The translations under genes and the position numbers were made by a program. This document shows positions 34,618 through 43,662 of a stretch of DNA of 64,000 bases, piece after piece. The notes below the pieces were generated by a model. The model was not told the origin of the DNA, ran no database searches, and saw nothing but the letters and a program-made list of their open reading frames with translations. Within the stretch, counting starts at the first letter, position 1; every line of letters starts with the position of its first letter. This DNA comes from Spirochaetota bacterium (GTDB lineage: Bacteria > Spirochaetota > UBA4802 > UBA5550). The DNA lies in the NCBI GenBank assembly GCA_017999915.1, contig JAGNKX010000005.1, positions 246,667-310,666 on the forward strand. Direction: 5' to 3'.

Positions 34618-37600
34618 TTACCGCGCCGGGAAGCAGTGAGCGCCCGAGCTCGCCGGTTGAGGCAGGTCATCAGTCCCATTGGCAGCTTCAAAAGACATGG
34701 TAATAGGATTGAAAATGCTTGTTGTTTGGCTTGAACCTCCATGGATGACCATGAACTTGCCTTTATGGACGCCGCCGTTTATTCTAAACGAAAACGCTCC
34801 GTCGTCAATACCCGGGGAGATAATCGGGCCAGAGGTAATCGTATTATTCTTATTATATACTGACGTCGTTGTCGGCGTTGGGAAACCGCCATTTTCACCA
34901 TGGAAAATAAGAATGCACCCGGCATTGGGTCCTTCTTTTATAGGAATACTGTGGGCCCCGAGACCGGCATTTCCGGTCAGGTTGGGCCCGGACGAGAATG
35001 ATGGGCCTGACGGATCGTAGAGCCAGGTAATATTAAGTCCTTCAATAACGAGCCACTTACCAGCTTGCAATGCCCCTGCTGGAATCAGGGACGCATGGCC
35101 ACCCTGATAAATATAGGCAGTGGGATCTATTTCCATCAAAGGATCCATGGTATTGGTGGCCTGATAAAATACCTGATAATAAGGACCGTTGCCGAGCACA
35201 ATCACCCTATCACCGCTCGCGGTAGGCAGACTGAAGGACCCATACCCGACATTCGCGCCCATAGTAACGATACCGGCATCAAAACTATCGGTTGTTTGAT
35301 TATATAACCGCGTTGCATTAGAAACGCCGCCACAGACGACCAGATACGAATTTATGTTAGAACCGCCTGTTATCTTGAAGCTGTGCGCCCCATAACCAAT
35401 ACCGGTAATAGTGCTAGGGCTGGTGGGGTTGGTTATTTTTGATTGATCCGCCGGATTGTATATCGAAGTAGCAGTACCATTGGAGTGGATAACCATGCGC
35501 CGACCCGGATACGAAGAACTGGAATCCATCAGGAAGCTATGCCCCCCTGACGAGACCGGACCGATGGAAACTGCGTTGGTGAATTCGTTGTTTATCGGAT
35601 CATATGTTGCCGTATTGCTGCTTGAGCCGCCGCCATTGACCACCATCATCGGCATAACGCCCCTTCCGGTCAGGTTGATCACGTAGAAAGGCTCGTCCGG
35701 GTCGTCGGTTTCGATTTCAACGGCAGCCGTACGTACTCCTTCGCCCGCAGGGTCGAAGGTGATTTCAAGATCACCTACGCTAGAAGTGGTGACCAGCAAG
35801 CTGGGCATGAGCGTTATTGTATATTCACCGGCATGAATACCGGTAATGGTTACATTATATATGTTAAGATCCATGGAGCCACTATTCTGGATCTCATACA
35901 CGGATGTCAGGGAGGTCCCCCCGATCAGCACTTCGCCGAAATCAAAGTCGCAGCCCGAGGGATAATACACGCTACCTCCCGAATTGCTAACCAGGATATC
36001 GGGGGTCGCCGCCCCATAACCGCTGCCGTTGAGGTTCAGGGTAAAGGTCCCCACGTCGGGGTCATTTGAGATTATCGTGAGCACCGTCGAGAGTGGCCCC
36101 ACCGATATCGGCGCGAAGTTAACATCAAAGTACGAGCTTCCACCCGCGGCTATCGTTGATGAAGGCGTGAGAGTGCCGGTAGAAAAATGTGTTGTATCCG
36201 CGACAGAAGGATTCGCCAAGATGGTAAGCGCGGATGTCCCCTTGTTGGTTATGACGAATCGCGCCCCGCTTAAACCGCCGCCGCTTTGAACCATGCCTAA
36301 ATTATAGGAGCCGCCTGAAACATACTCGATGCCGTCAACGGTGAGCTGGATATCCTGGACCGCCGCAGCGCTGCCAGCGCCGCTAAGATTGATCCAGTAC
36401 GATGGGGTATCGGGATCGTTCGAGGCTATGGACAGAATTCCCGAATCGGAATCGGCCGCGTCAGGCGTATATGCGACGGTGAATGTCGTGGTGCCGCCGC
36501 CGGGAATGCTCATTTCATCTATGCCGGTAACTGAGAACGTGGAACCGGTAACGATCCAGGGCCATGCCGAAAGCTCAAGGCCGCCGACGCCGTTGTTCTT
36601 TATCGTAAATGTGGCCGTCTTCGTGACACCGACCTCTACAGCACCGAAGCTGAAGGTGCTGCTGCCCGAAGGATACTCGGTCGACCCGACCTTAAGTGAT
36701 ATATCCGGTGCCGGGGCAGACACGCCGTTTCCGGTGAGGGTGATCGTGTAGGGGCTTTCACCGCCAACAACATCGTTTGAGGAGATCGAGAGGGTGTCGC
36801 TGAAGCCCGTGGACGCGTTTGGAGTGAACGTGACCGTAATGTTCTCGCTGGCCCCGCCCGGAATGTTGTAGAATTGCGCTCCATATAGTCCGGGATCGCT
36901 GACAACGAATACGCCAACCGAGGGAGACGGAACGCCGATGGTGAGCGTTCCGGTTCCCGTATTCTGCACGGTAAAAGTTACTGTTTTAGAGGTTCCCTGC
37001 TGAACGGTGCCGAAATTATAACTGCTGCTGCCCGAAAGATAATTGACAGCACCCACCTTGACATTGATGTCCGGCAAGTAGGCATAGCAGCTGTTAAGAT
37101 TTACATAATACACCGGTTCATCAGGATCATCGGAATGGATCTCAAGAATAGCAGGGCGGTAACCCGCCGCTGTCGGATCAAAGGTAATCGTAAAGGTCGC
37201 GGTGAGGTCTCCTGCGGCTACTGTGCTTGGGCCGCTTACGATAAATTCTCCCGCAGATGTGCCGGTCAATGAATAACTCACGGAGGTCAGGTCCCCGCCG
37301 CCCAGGTTTTGTATCGTAAAAGTTAAATCAAGCGGCGTACCAACATAGGTGGTGGCGCCTATGCCGTCACCCGACACAAAATTGGTACCGGAGTATTGAA
37401 GATTTATGTCCGGGATAGTGTTTTTTGTCGCCGTGTCCGTCACTGCGGCCCCTATGTTGCCGGCCGCATCGGTTAGGGTGACGCTCAAGGTCAGGGTGCC
37501 GTCACCGAGGCCGGAAACATTGATGCCGGTAATCGTTTCTCCGGCCGCGGCGACCGTGCCGCTGCCGCTGACCGTACCGGTGCCGTCAGTGATGCTGTAA

Positions 37601-39297
37601 TTGTATGCTGCACCCAATTCAGCGCCGCCGAAGGTAAATGAGACAGATGCTTCGTTCGCGCTGTTGACGGGGTCCTGGTCAAAAGAAACTCCATAGCTGG
37701 AAGGCGCCACAGTATCCTTCACCACCGTTGTCGAATCTATACCCGAATTGCCCGCGGCGTCGGTCTGTTCCGCGGTCACGCTGACCGATGGGCCTTCGGA
37801 AACGCCGCTTACGTTCATGGTTCCCGTGGTGAAGGAACCGCCACTGCAGGTCGGCGTATCGATGACGGAAACACCGACGGTGACGGTTACCGTCAATCCG
37901 TTCTCACAGGTGCCGGAAACAACATAGCCCGAAGCGTTTGACGAATTGATCGTCGGCGTCGATGTAAATGTCACATCCGGGGCATCATTGTCAACGGTTA
38001 AAGAGCCGCTGGGTCCCTCGGCGAGGCTCGTGTTACCGGCCGTGTCCGATGCGGTATTGGCCGCCACGGTAATGGCAACCGTACCGTCCCCGGTGCAGCC
38101 GGAAAGTGTTACCATCGGCGTCGAGGTGGTACCGCCCGTGACATTGACCGTGCCGCATGTGGCCGCGGGTGTTTGAGATATGTCACCATTGGTCAGATTG
38201 ACCGTATCGGCGTCAGTATAGGTTACCGCGAAGCTTGAGTTTCCCAGGCTGTTGATCAACGATGGCGACGGTGCACTGATGGACACAGTGGGCGCGACAG
38301 TGTCTTTTGACACCGCGGTGGAGCCGCTGCCCTGGTTGCCCGCCGTATCGGTTTGCCTGGCCGCCACGGTTACCGTTCCGTCCGGTGGGGCGCTCACGTT
38401 CATTAAAGTTGCCGAGAAAGTACCGCCGCCCATACAGGTACCGCTCGTATTATCCGTTCCGTTGATGCTTATTATTACCGTCGTACCAACATCCGAGCAG
38501 TTTCCGGATACAGAATATGTTGTCTGGTTCGCCGCGTTTATCGTCGGCGCCGTTGTGATGGCAACAGTCGGCAGGACCGTATCCTTTATAATATTTCTGG
38601 AGGCATTTCCGCTGTTGCCGGCCGCATCAGTATCACGCAGGTACAGGGTAAAGCCGGTCTCACCCACTCCCGCGAATTCCGGAATGGCTGACAGGGTGGT
38701 AACCCCGTTCGTCGCGGCGGTCCAGTTGATGTTGTCGACCGACACCTCTGGGGTGGTAGGCTCCGTGTCCGTGAAAACTATCACGGCAGTCCCGTTGACG
38801 TAGGCACCGCCCGCCGGGGTGGTTATCATCAACCCCGGGATCGTATTATCCACAGCAACCGCGGGGCCGGGGCCCGTGCCGGTGTCCATGTTGCCCTCAT
38901 CGTCGGACGATGTGCCCGCCGCAATGGTAATTGTGGCCGTGCCGTCGCCGGTGCAACCGGAAAGCGTTACCGTTGGCGTAAATGTTGTGCCATTCGTAAC
39001 GATGATCGGCGCACAGGTTGCGGTCCCCGTTGTGGTGAGAGTGACGTCCGTGGCGGTCAGGTTTACCGTGGTCACATTCGAGTAGATAATGTTATAATTA
39101 ACGCTCCCACTCGAATTAACGGCGGCCGTTGACGGCGCGCCGATTGTCACCGTGGGGATAAAACTGAAAAATTGTTCAATACCTAAAAGCGATAGGGGAT
39201 TCCATGAATTTGTTTGAAGGTTATTTCTTTCACATTGTGTAAAGAAAAACAACGAAACAAGAACCACAATTCCGGTGGATAGTTTTCTCCTCAGCAT
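34618..39297 (-). CDS. Giant surface lipoprotein: Ig-like, choice-of-anchor-D and kelch-like repeats (copy 1)
   Basis: About 1559 residues from the ATG at 39297 (a TTG 21 bases upstream is in frame). Signal peptide with lipobox F-F-T-Q-C followed by E-R-N. Domain order: six Ig-like repeats of about 95 residues (about 50-620; typical join DTVAPTV), five choice-of-anchor-D (ASH-like) domains of about 110 residues (about 640-1200; each opens PDI-x-V/L-x-V-G and contains TFTVQNTGTGTL), and a C-terminal propeller of kelch-like units opening VVNGGGSS, with repeated HSF and IYNP. The protein ends GAHCFPA plus a basic residue. The build suggests a long stalk with a binding head on the cell surface. 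Its ligand is unknown. Confidence 0.8.
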   Translation of the reverse strand: MLRRKLSTGIVVLVSLFFFTQCERNNLQTNSWNPLSLLGIEQFFSFIPTVTIGAPSTAAVNSSGSVNYNIIYSNVTTVNLTATDVTLTTTGTATCAPIIVTNGTTFTPTVTLSGCTGDGTATITIAAGTSSDDEGNMDTGTGPGPAVAVDNTIPGLMITTPAGGAYVNGTAVIVFTDTEPTTPEVSVDNINWTAATNGVTTLSAIPEFAGVGETGFTLYLRDTDAAGNSGNASRNIIKDTVLPTVAITTAPTINAANQTTYSVSGNCSDVGTTVIISINGTDNTSGTCMGGGTFSATLMNVSAPPDGTVTVAARQTDTAGNQGSGSTAVSKDTVAPTVSISAPSPSLINSLGNSSFAVTYTDADTVNLTNGDISQTPAATCGTVNVTGGTTSTPMVTLSGCTGDGTVAITVAANTASDTAGNTSLAEGPSGSLTVDNDAPDVTFTSTPTINSSNASGYVVSGTCENGLTVTVTVGVSVIDTPTCSGGSFTTGTMNVSGVSEGPSVSVTAEQTDAAGNSGIDSTTVVKDTVAPSSYGVSFDQDPVNSANEASVSFTFGGAELGAAYNYSITDGTGTVSGSGTVAAAGETITGINVSGLGDGTLTLSVTLTDAAGNIGAAVTDTATKNTIPDINLQYSGTNFVSGDGIGATTYVGTPLDLTFTIQNLGGGDLTSVSYSLTGTSAGEFIVSGPSTVAAGDLTATFTITFDPTAAGYRPAILEIHSDDPDEPVYYVNLNSCYAYLPDINVKVGAVNYLSGSSSYNFGTVQQGTSKTVTFTVQNTGTGTLTIGVPSPSVGVFVVSDPGLYGAQFYNIPGGASENITVTFTPNASTGFSDTLSISSNDVVGGESPYTITLTGNGVSAPAPDISLKVGSTEYPSGSSTFSFGAVEVGVTKTATFTIKNNGVGGLELSAWPWIVTGSTFSVTGIDEMSIPGGGTTTFTVAYTPDAADSDSGILSIASNDPDTPSYWINLSGAGSAAAVQDIQLTVDGIEYVSGGSYNLGMVQSGGGLSGARFVITNKGTSALTILANPSVADTTHFSTGTLTPSSTIAAGGSSYFDVNFAPISVGPLSTVLTIISNDPDVGTFTLNLNGSGYGAATPDILVSNSGGSVYYPSGCDFDFGEVLIGGTSLTSVYEIQNSGSMDLNIYNVTITGIHAGEYTITLMPSLLVTTSSVGDLEITFDPAGEGVRTAAVEIETDDPDEPFYVINLTGRGVMPMMVVNGGGSSSNTATYDPINNEFTNAVSIGPVSSGGHSFLMDSSSSYPGRRMVIHSNGTATSIYNPADQSKITNPTSPSTITGIGYGAHSFKITGGSNINSYLVVCGGVSNATRLYNQTTDSFDAGIVTMGANVGYGSFSLPTASGDRVIVLGNGPYYQVFYQATNTMDPLMEIDPTAYIYQGGHASLIPAGALQAGKWLVIEGLNITWLYDPSGPSFSSGPNLTGNAGLGAHSIPIKEGPNAGCILIFHGENGGFPTPTTTSVYNKNNTITSGPIISPGIDDGAFSFRINGGVHKGKFMVIHGGSSQTTSIFNPITMSFEAANGTDDLPQPASSGAHCFPAR

Positions 39298-39851
39298 CAA
39301 TAACAGACCCTTCAACAATTGAAAATAGTATGCTACAATAAGACTTTATGTATATATGGGGAACATCGATTAATTCAATCTAGCTGTTCCCTGAATTGCG
39401 CTTTCATCAAAATGAATTAGTTTTTTCAATGCCATGATAATGAAAATTCCAAATTTTGAAATGCACATTATTAAATATATATTTCAATTATCGACCAGTC
39501 AAATTAATCCTGTTAAATATTTAATCGAGTGTTAAAAAACAAATTTAATAAGATCTGTATTTCTGAGAATTAGATTCACAATCTCACAAAATAGCTGAAT
39601 TTTTTTTACGGTGTCAGAGTAAAATCGAAAAAATCAAAAATGGGGACGGGGTCAGAGCAACATGTATATTGGACAAGGATCAATTGATGAAAAAATCAGG
39701 GTGGGCAGAGCAAAATTCAGTTATAGACGATGCCAAAATCCATAAATTCCCGGAGATAAGGTGTCAGGGTAAATATTCATAAAGCAGGATAGCCATAAAA
39801 AGCCCTCTGGCCGGAAACCAGGGGGCTTCTTCAGCGAACTTCTATCAGTAA
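39298..39851. other. AT-rich intergenic region with repeated GTCAGAG motif
   Basis: This 554-bp gap lies between the two giant lipoprotein genes. Near the downstream start is an operator-like inverted repeat GGGAACA/TGTTCCC (39359-39365 and 39385-39391, 19-bp spacing). Four degenerate copies of a G-rich motif of the type GGTGTCAGAGTAAAA are at about 39609-39625, 39649-39661, 39699-39716 and 39760-39774. No gene is seen. A terminator for the upstream gene is at 39801-39827. Confidence 0.55.
39801..39827 (-). terminator. Rho-independent terminator of giant lipoprotein copy 2
   Basis: On the minus strand AGCCCCCTGG pairs with CCAGAGGGCT (one mismatch) around a 7-nt loop, followed by TTTTTATGG. 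It resembles the terminator at 34570-34598 in stem sequence. Confidence 0.85.
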
Positions 39852-42800
39852 TCACTTCGCCGGGAAACAGTGGGCGCCGGCGCCGGCACTGCCCGACAGT
39901 GTGACTGTGCCGACAAAGGCCATAGTCTCCGGATCAAATATTGTCGCCACAGTATCACCATTGCCATGGACGATCATGTACATGCCTTTATAGGGCCCGC
40001 CCGTTATGGCAAAGGAGAACGCCCCGATGCCTACAGATCCATCGGTAAATGATGGGCCTGCTGTAATCGATCCGTTGCCGCCATTGGCGGTCGGGTCAAA
40101 TATGGATGTTTTAGTGCTCCCCATCGTGCCGCCGTGAACTATGAGGACACGGCCCGCGTTGGCGCCGCTCGTTATGGGTATATTGTGCCCCCCCGCTCCG
40201 GCTGTATCGCTAAGAGGCCGTAAATAGTCTGTAAAAGACGGTCCCGAAGGATTATATAAATACGTCTCATCTCCGATTGTGCCGCCCACCGGGACAAGAA
40301 GCATGTATCCTGAATAATTACCGCCGGTAATGGAGAAAGCGTGTGCCCCGTTCTGTACGTTGGCCCCCGGGATAGTGACAGCTGTTGTATCAAATACATC
40401 GGTTGCCTTATTATAAATTGTTCCATGAATTTCGCCATTGCCTTCCAATATAAATAGATTGCCGGAAGTCATCGGCAGAGCCAAGGATCCTTCACCGGTG
40501 GCATAGTCCAATGAATCGATATGCAACCCAAAGGCGCTCAAAAAAGTGTCGGCATTAACCGAACCGAATTGACCGCCTGGAATAAGCATGACATGACCAA
40601 AGTTTGTAAGAAAACTATGGGCGCCTCTGCCGACAGGGGTAACCGTAGATGGTCCCGTACTGAACGATCCTATCACTCCCCACCCTAAATTAGGGGCATA
40701 CAGGGATGTATCATTGGTTTCCGAACCGGGAAAGCCCCCATGAATGATGACACGCTGCCCGTAATATGCGCTCCCGCTCGGGGCGTCGAAGCTGTGACCG
40801 CCATGGGCCACAGTACCAGCGCTCAAAGCAGGACCCGCGGAAAAAGAATTTGTTGCCGGATTGTATATGGAGGTAGTGTTATCCCCTCCTCCGTGAACCA
40901 CCATGACCGGCATGACCCCGGCTGCCATCATGTTAATCGTATAGACAGGCTCGTCCGGGTCGTTGCTCTGGATGGTGATGGGGACCATGCGCGTTCCCGT
41001 CCCCTGGGGATTATAGGTGAAGGTGAAGGGCGCGTTCCCGCCCGGATTTATGGATGTCGGTGACGGCTGAGTTAAATTCCAAATATCAGCCGTATAGGGG
41101 CCGCCTGTGTTCACGAACGGCGAGCCGGTCAGAGTGAGAATGGTATCCCCGTAGTTGCAGATGTAAAAACCGACGCTGACAGTGTTCAGGTCCACCGGCA
41201 GCTCGCCGAAGTCATAGGTGCCGCCCGAGGGGACAATGCCGCCGTACTGGACCTTGATGTTTGGAACTGCGGTGGCGCTTCCCGTGCCGCTGAGATCGAT
41301 CGTATATGCCGCCTCATCCGGATCATCGGAGGCGATCGTGAGAAGGGCTACCCGCGTGCCGGTGCCGGACGGTAAAAAGGCCACGGTGAATATCGTCGAA
41401 CCGCCGGTAGCCGCTATGGACGCGGATGGCGCCGTCACCATGGTGAAATCAGCGGCGTGGGGACCGCTTATAGCCACCGCCGGCGAGCCCGTAAGGGAGA
41501 GGGCCAGCGGCCCGAGGTTCTGGATCCGGAACTCGACCTGGCCGCTTCCGTCAGTATCGGTCGTGGCAACGGTGCCGAAGCTGTAGGCGCCGCCCGAAGG
41601 ATAATCAACGTCGCTTATCCGGAGGTTTATGTCCGGGTACGGTGTCGACCGCCCCGAGCCGGTAAGATTGATCGTATAGGTTTTCTCATACAAATCCGGA
41701 TCGTCGGATACGATGGTGAACAGGGCCGTGTCATCGGTCTCCGCCGTCGGGGTAAAGGTGACGGTGAAGGTGGCGCCTCCCCCGGCCGGGATGGTGGTGC
41801 AGCCCGGGTCGCTTACCGTGAATGTCGTCGCGCCGGCCAATGTCGGCGCCGTTGATATGGTGAGGTCCGCCACACCGACATTCTGGATCGTGAAGGTTGC
41901 CGTGGCCGAAGAGCCGACCGTGACATAGCCGAAGCCGTAACCGGCTCCCGACGAATAATCGGTCAGGCCCACCTTGAGGTTTATGTCCGGGACCGTCGAT
42001 GTCGATCCGGTCCCGGAGAGGGATATCGTGTAGGGGCTTTCGTCCGCATCGGTGGAAGCGATCGTAAGGGTATCGGTAAAATTACCGTCGCCGCCGGGGC
42101 TGAAGGTCACGGTAAAAGTCATACTGGCGCCGGCCGCAATAATATAGTAGCCGGGATCGGTCACCGTGAATTCTCCGGTGGCTGTCGTCGGGACCGAGAT
42201 GGTGAGGGCCCCGGTGCCGGTGTTCTGGACCGTAAAGGCGGCTGCTTGGGGAAGGGTCGTGTTCACCGTGCCGAAATCATAGGAGCCTGTTCCCGACGGG
42301 CAATCGGCCCCACCGACCTTAACATTGATCTCCGGATTGCCGACACCGTAGCCGTTTAAATTTATGACGTAGGAGCCTTCATCGCTGTCATCCGACGATA
42401 TGGTGAGAACCGCGGTAAGGGTTCCTTCCGCCGTCGGGTCGAAGGTGACGGTAAAGGTCGTGCTGCTCCCGGCGCCAATGGATGTCGCGCCCAGGCCGCT
42501 CACCGAAAATGACGAGGTGGCGTCGCTCAGGGTATGTCCCGAAACGTTCAGGGTCCCGGTTCCCACGTTCTCCAGGGTAAAGTTGACGGTGCTCGGCGCC
42601 CCCATCACTACGTTTCCAAAGCCGTAAATGTTGCCCGAGATTATATAGGTGCCGCCGCTATGGATATTGATATCCGGCTCCAATGATCCGGAGCCCGTGC
42701 CGCCGAGGTCGATCGTATAGGTGCTTTCATCCGGATCGTCGTTGGCGACGGTGATCATGGCTTCACATTCCCCTATCCCGGTCGGGGTGAAGGTGACGGT

Positions 42801-43532
42801 CATGGCCGCGCTGGCCCCGGCTGCGATCACGGATGCTCCGGGGCCGCTCAGGATGAAATCAGATGCGTTGACGCCGGTCACCGTTACGCCCGACAGGTTG
42901 AGGTCCGTGGCCCCCGTGTTCTCTATCGTGAAGGCGACCGTTTTGGACGCGCCGCCGAAGGTGACCGAACCGAATTCGTAACTGCTGCCGGACGCGTAAT
43001 AGTCGCCGCCGATCCGCACATAGATGGAAGGCACCGCGGTGGCCGTTCCGGTGCCGGTGACATTTACGGTGTATAAGTCCCTGGCTGAATCATCGGCGCG
43101 GATCGATATGACACCGCTGCGCAGGCCTTCCGCCGACGGGGTGAAGGTCACCGTAAAGGTGGTGCTTCCTCCCGGCGCGAGGGTCATGGTACCGGGATCC
43201 GACACCATGAAATCGGCCTGGTTGTCCCCGCCGACCGTCACCACGGGCGACTCCGATAGGACGAGATAATCGGTTCCGGTATTCCTGATCGTGAACACGA
43301 CGGCCGGGCTCGATGTCCCGACGGTGACCGTGCCGAAATTATAGGTGCCGGAATCAAGGTAATTGATCCGACCGGCCTCAACATTTATCCGGTCACTGGC
43401 GAATAAAGCATTTAAGCCTAAAAGGGACAGGGCGTCAGGAGAATAAAAGTATAGAGTGTTCCTTTCACATTGGGTTAAAAAGAAAGAAGAAACAAATGCT
43501 ATAACAAAAGTGATAATAGTCCGTTTAAGCAT
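39852..43532 (-). CDS. Giant surface lipoprotein: choice-of-anchor-D and kelch-like repeats (copy 2)
   Basis: 1226 residues. Signal peptide with lipobox F-L-T-Q-C and E-R-N, as in the paralogue downstream; SLLGLNALF near residue 42 matches SLLGIEQFF there. Seven choice-of-anchor-D domains of about 110 residues follow (about 50-860), each with the pattern PDIN-x-K-V, SYxFGTV, FTIQNxGT and SDDPDE. The C-terminal about 360 residues are kelch-like units opening VMVVHGGGDNTTSIYNP, and the protein ends GAHCFPAK. No Ig-like domains. There is no clear ribosome binding site before the ATG. It is terminated separately, so the two paralogues are independent transcripts. Confidence 0.82.
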   Translation of the reverse strand: MLKRTIITFVIAFVSSFFLTQCERNTLYFYSPDALSLLGLNALFASDRINVEAGRINYLDSGTYNFGTVTVGTSSPAVVFTIRNTGTDYLVLSESPVVTVGGDNQADFMVSDPGTMTLAPGGSTTFTVTFTPSAEGLRSGVISIRADDSARDLYTVNVTGTGTATAVPSIYVRIGGDYYASGSSYEFGSVTFGGASKTVAFTIENTGATDLNLSGVTVTGVNASDFILSGPGASVIAAGASAAMTVTFTPTGIGECEAMITVANDDPDESTYTIDLGGTGSGSLEPDINIHSGGTYIISGNIYGFGNVVMGAPSTVNFTLENVGTGTLNVSGHTLSDATSSFSVSGLGATSIGAGSSTTFTVTFDPTAEGTLTAVLTISSDDSDEGSYVINLNGYGVGNPEINVKVGGADCPSGTGSYDFGTVNTTLPQAAAFTVQNTGTGALTISVPTTATGEFTVTDPGYYIIAAGASMTFTVTFSPGGDGNFTDTLTIASTDADESPYTISLSGTGSTSTVPDINLKVGLTDYSSGAGYGFGYVTVGSSATATFTIQNVGVADLTISTAPTLAGATTFTVSDPGCTTIPAGGGATFTVTFTPTAETDDTALFTIVSDDPDLYEKTYTINLTGSGRSTPYPDINLRISDVDYPSGGAYSFGTVATTDTDGSGQVEFRIQNLGPLALSLTGSPAVAISGPHAADFTMVTAPSASIAATGGSTIFTVAFLPSGTGTRVALLTIASDDPDEAAYTIDLSGTGSATAVPNIKVQYGGIVPSGGTYDFGELPVDLNTVSVGFYICNYGDTILTLTGSPFVNTGGPYTADIWNLTQPSPTSINPGGNAPFTFTYNPQGTGTRMVPITIQSNDPDEPVYTINMMAAGVMPVMVVHGGGDNTTSIYNPATNSFSAGPALSAGTVAHGGHSFDAPSGSAYYGQRVIIHGGFPGSETNDTSLYAPNLGWGVIGSFSTGPSTVTPVGRGAHSFLTNFGHVMLIPGGQFGSVNADTFLSAFGLHIDSLDYATGEGSLALPMTSGNLFILEGNGEIHGTIYNKATDVFDTTAVTIPGANVQNGAHAFSITGGNYSGYMLLVPVGGTIGDETYLYNPSGPSFTDYLRPLSDTAGAGGHNIPITSGANAGRVLIVHGGTMGSTKTSIFDPTANGGNGSITAGPSFTDGSVGIGAFSFAITGGPYKGMYMIVHGNGDTVATIFDPETMAFVGTVTLSGSAGAGAHCFPAK

Positions 43533-43662
43533 AGGTTATGATATGGGCCAGAAATAAATGTATATTGTATCCAAAAATACACTTTAAGCAAAATATATAT
43601 TTTACCCTAAAATGTCAAATTATTTCTGAAAAAATTTTTTGATTGGCACAAGATAGCGATTG

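Noticed and set aside
35283..35300. AACTATCGGTTGTTTGAT matches the end of the third repeat at the left end plus its flank
   Set aside because: Within the coding sequence of the giant lipoprotein, lacks the left arm of the palindrome; an 18-base match that may be coincidence, so not counted as a copy.
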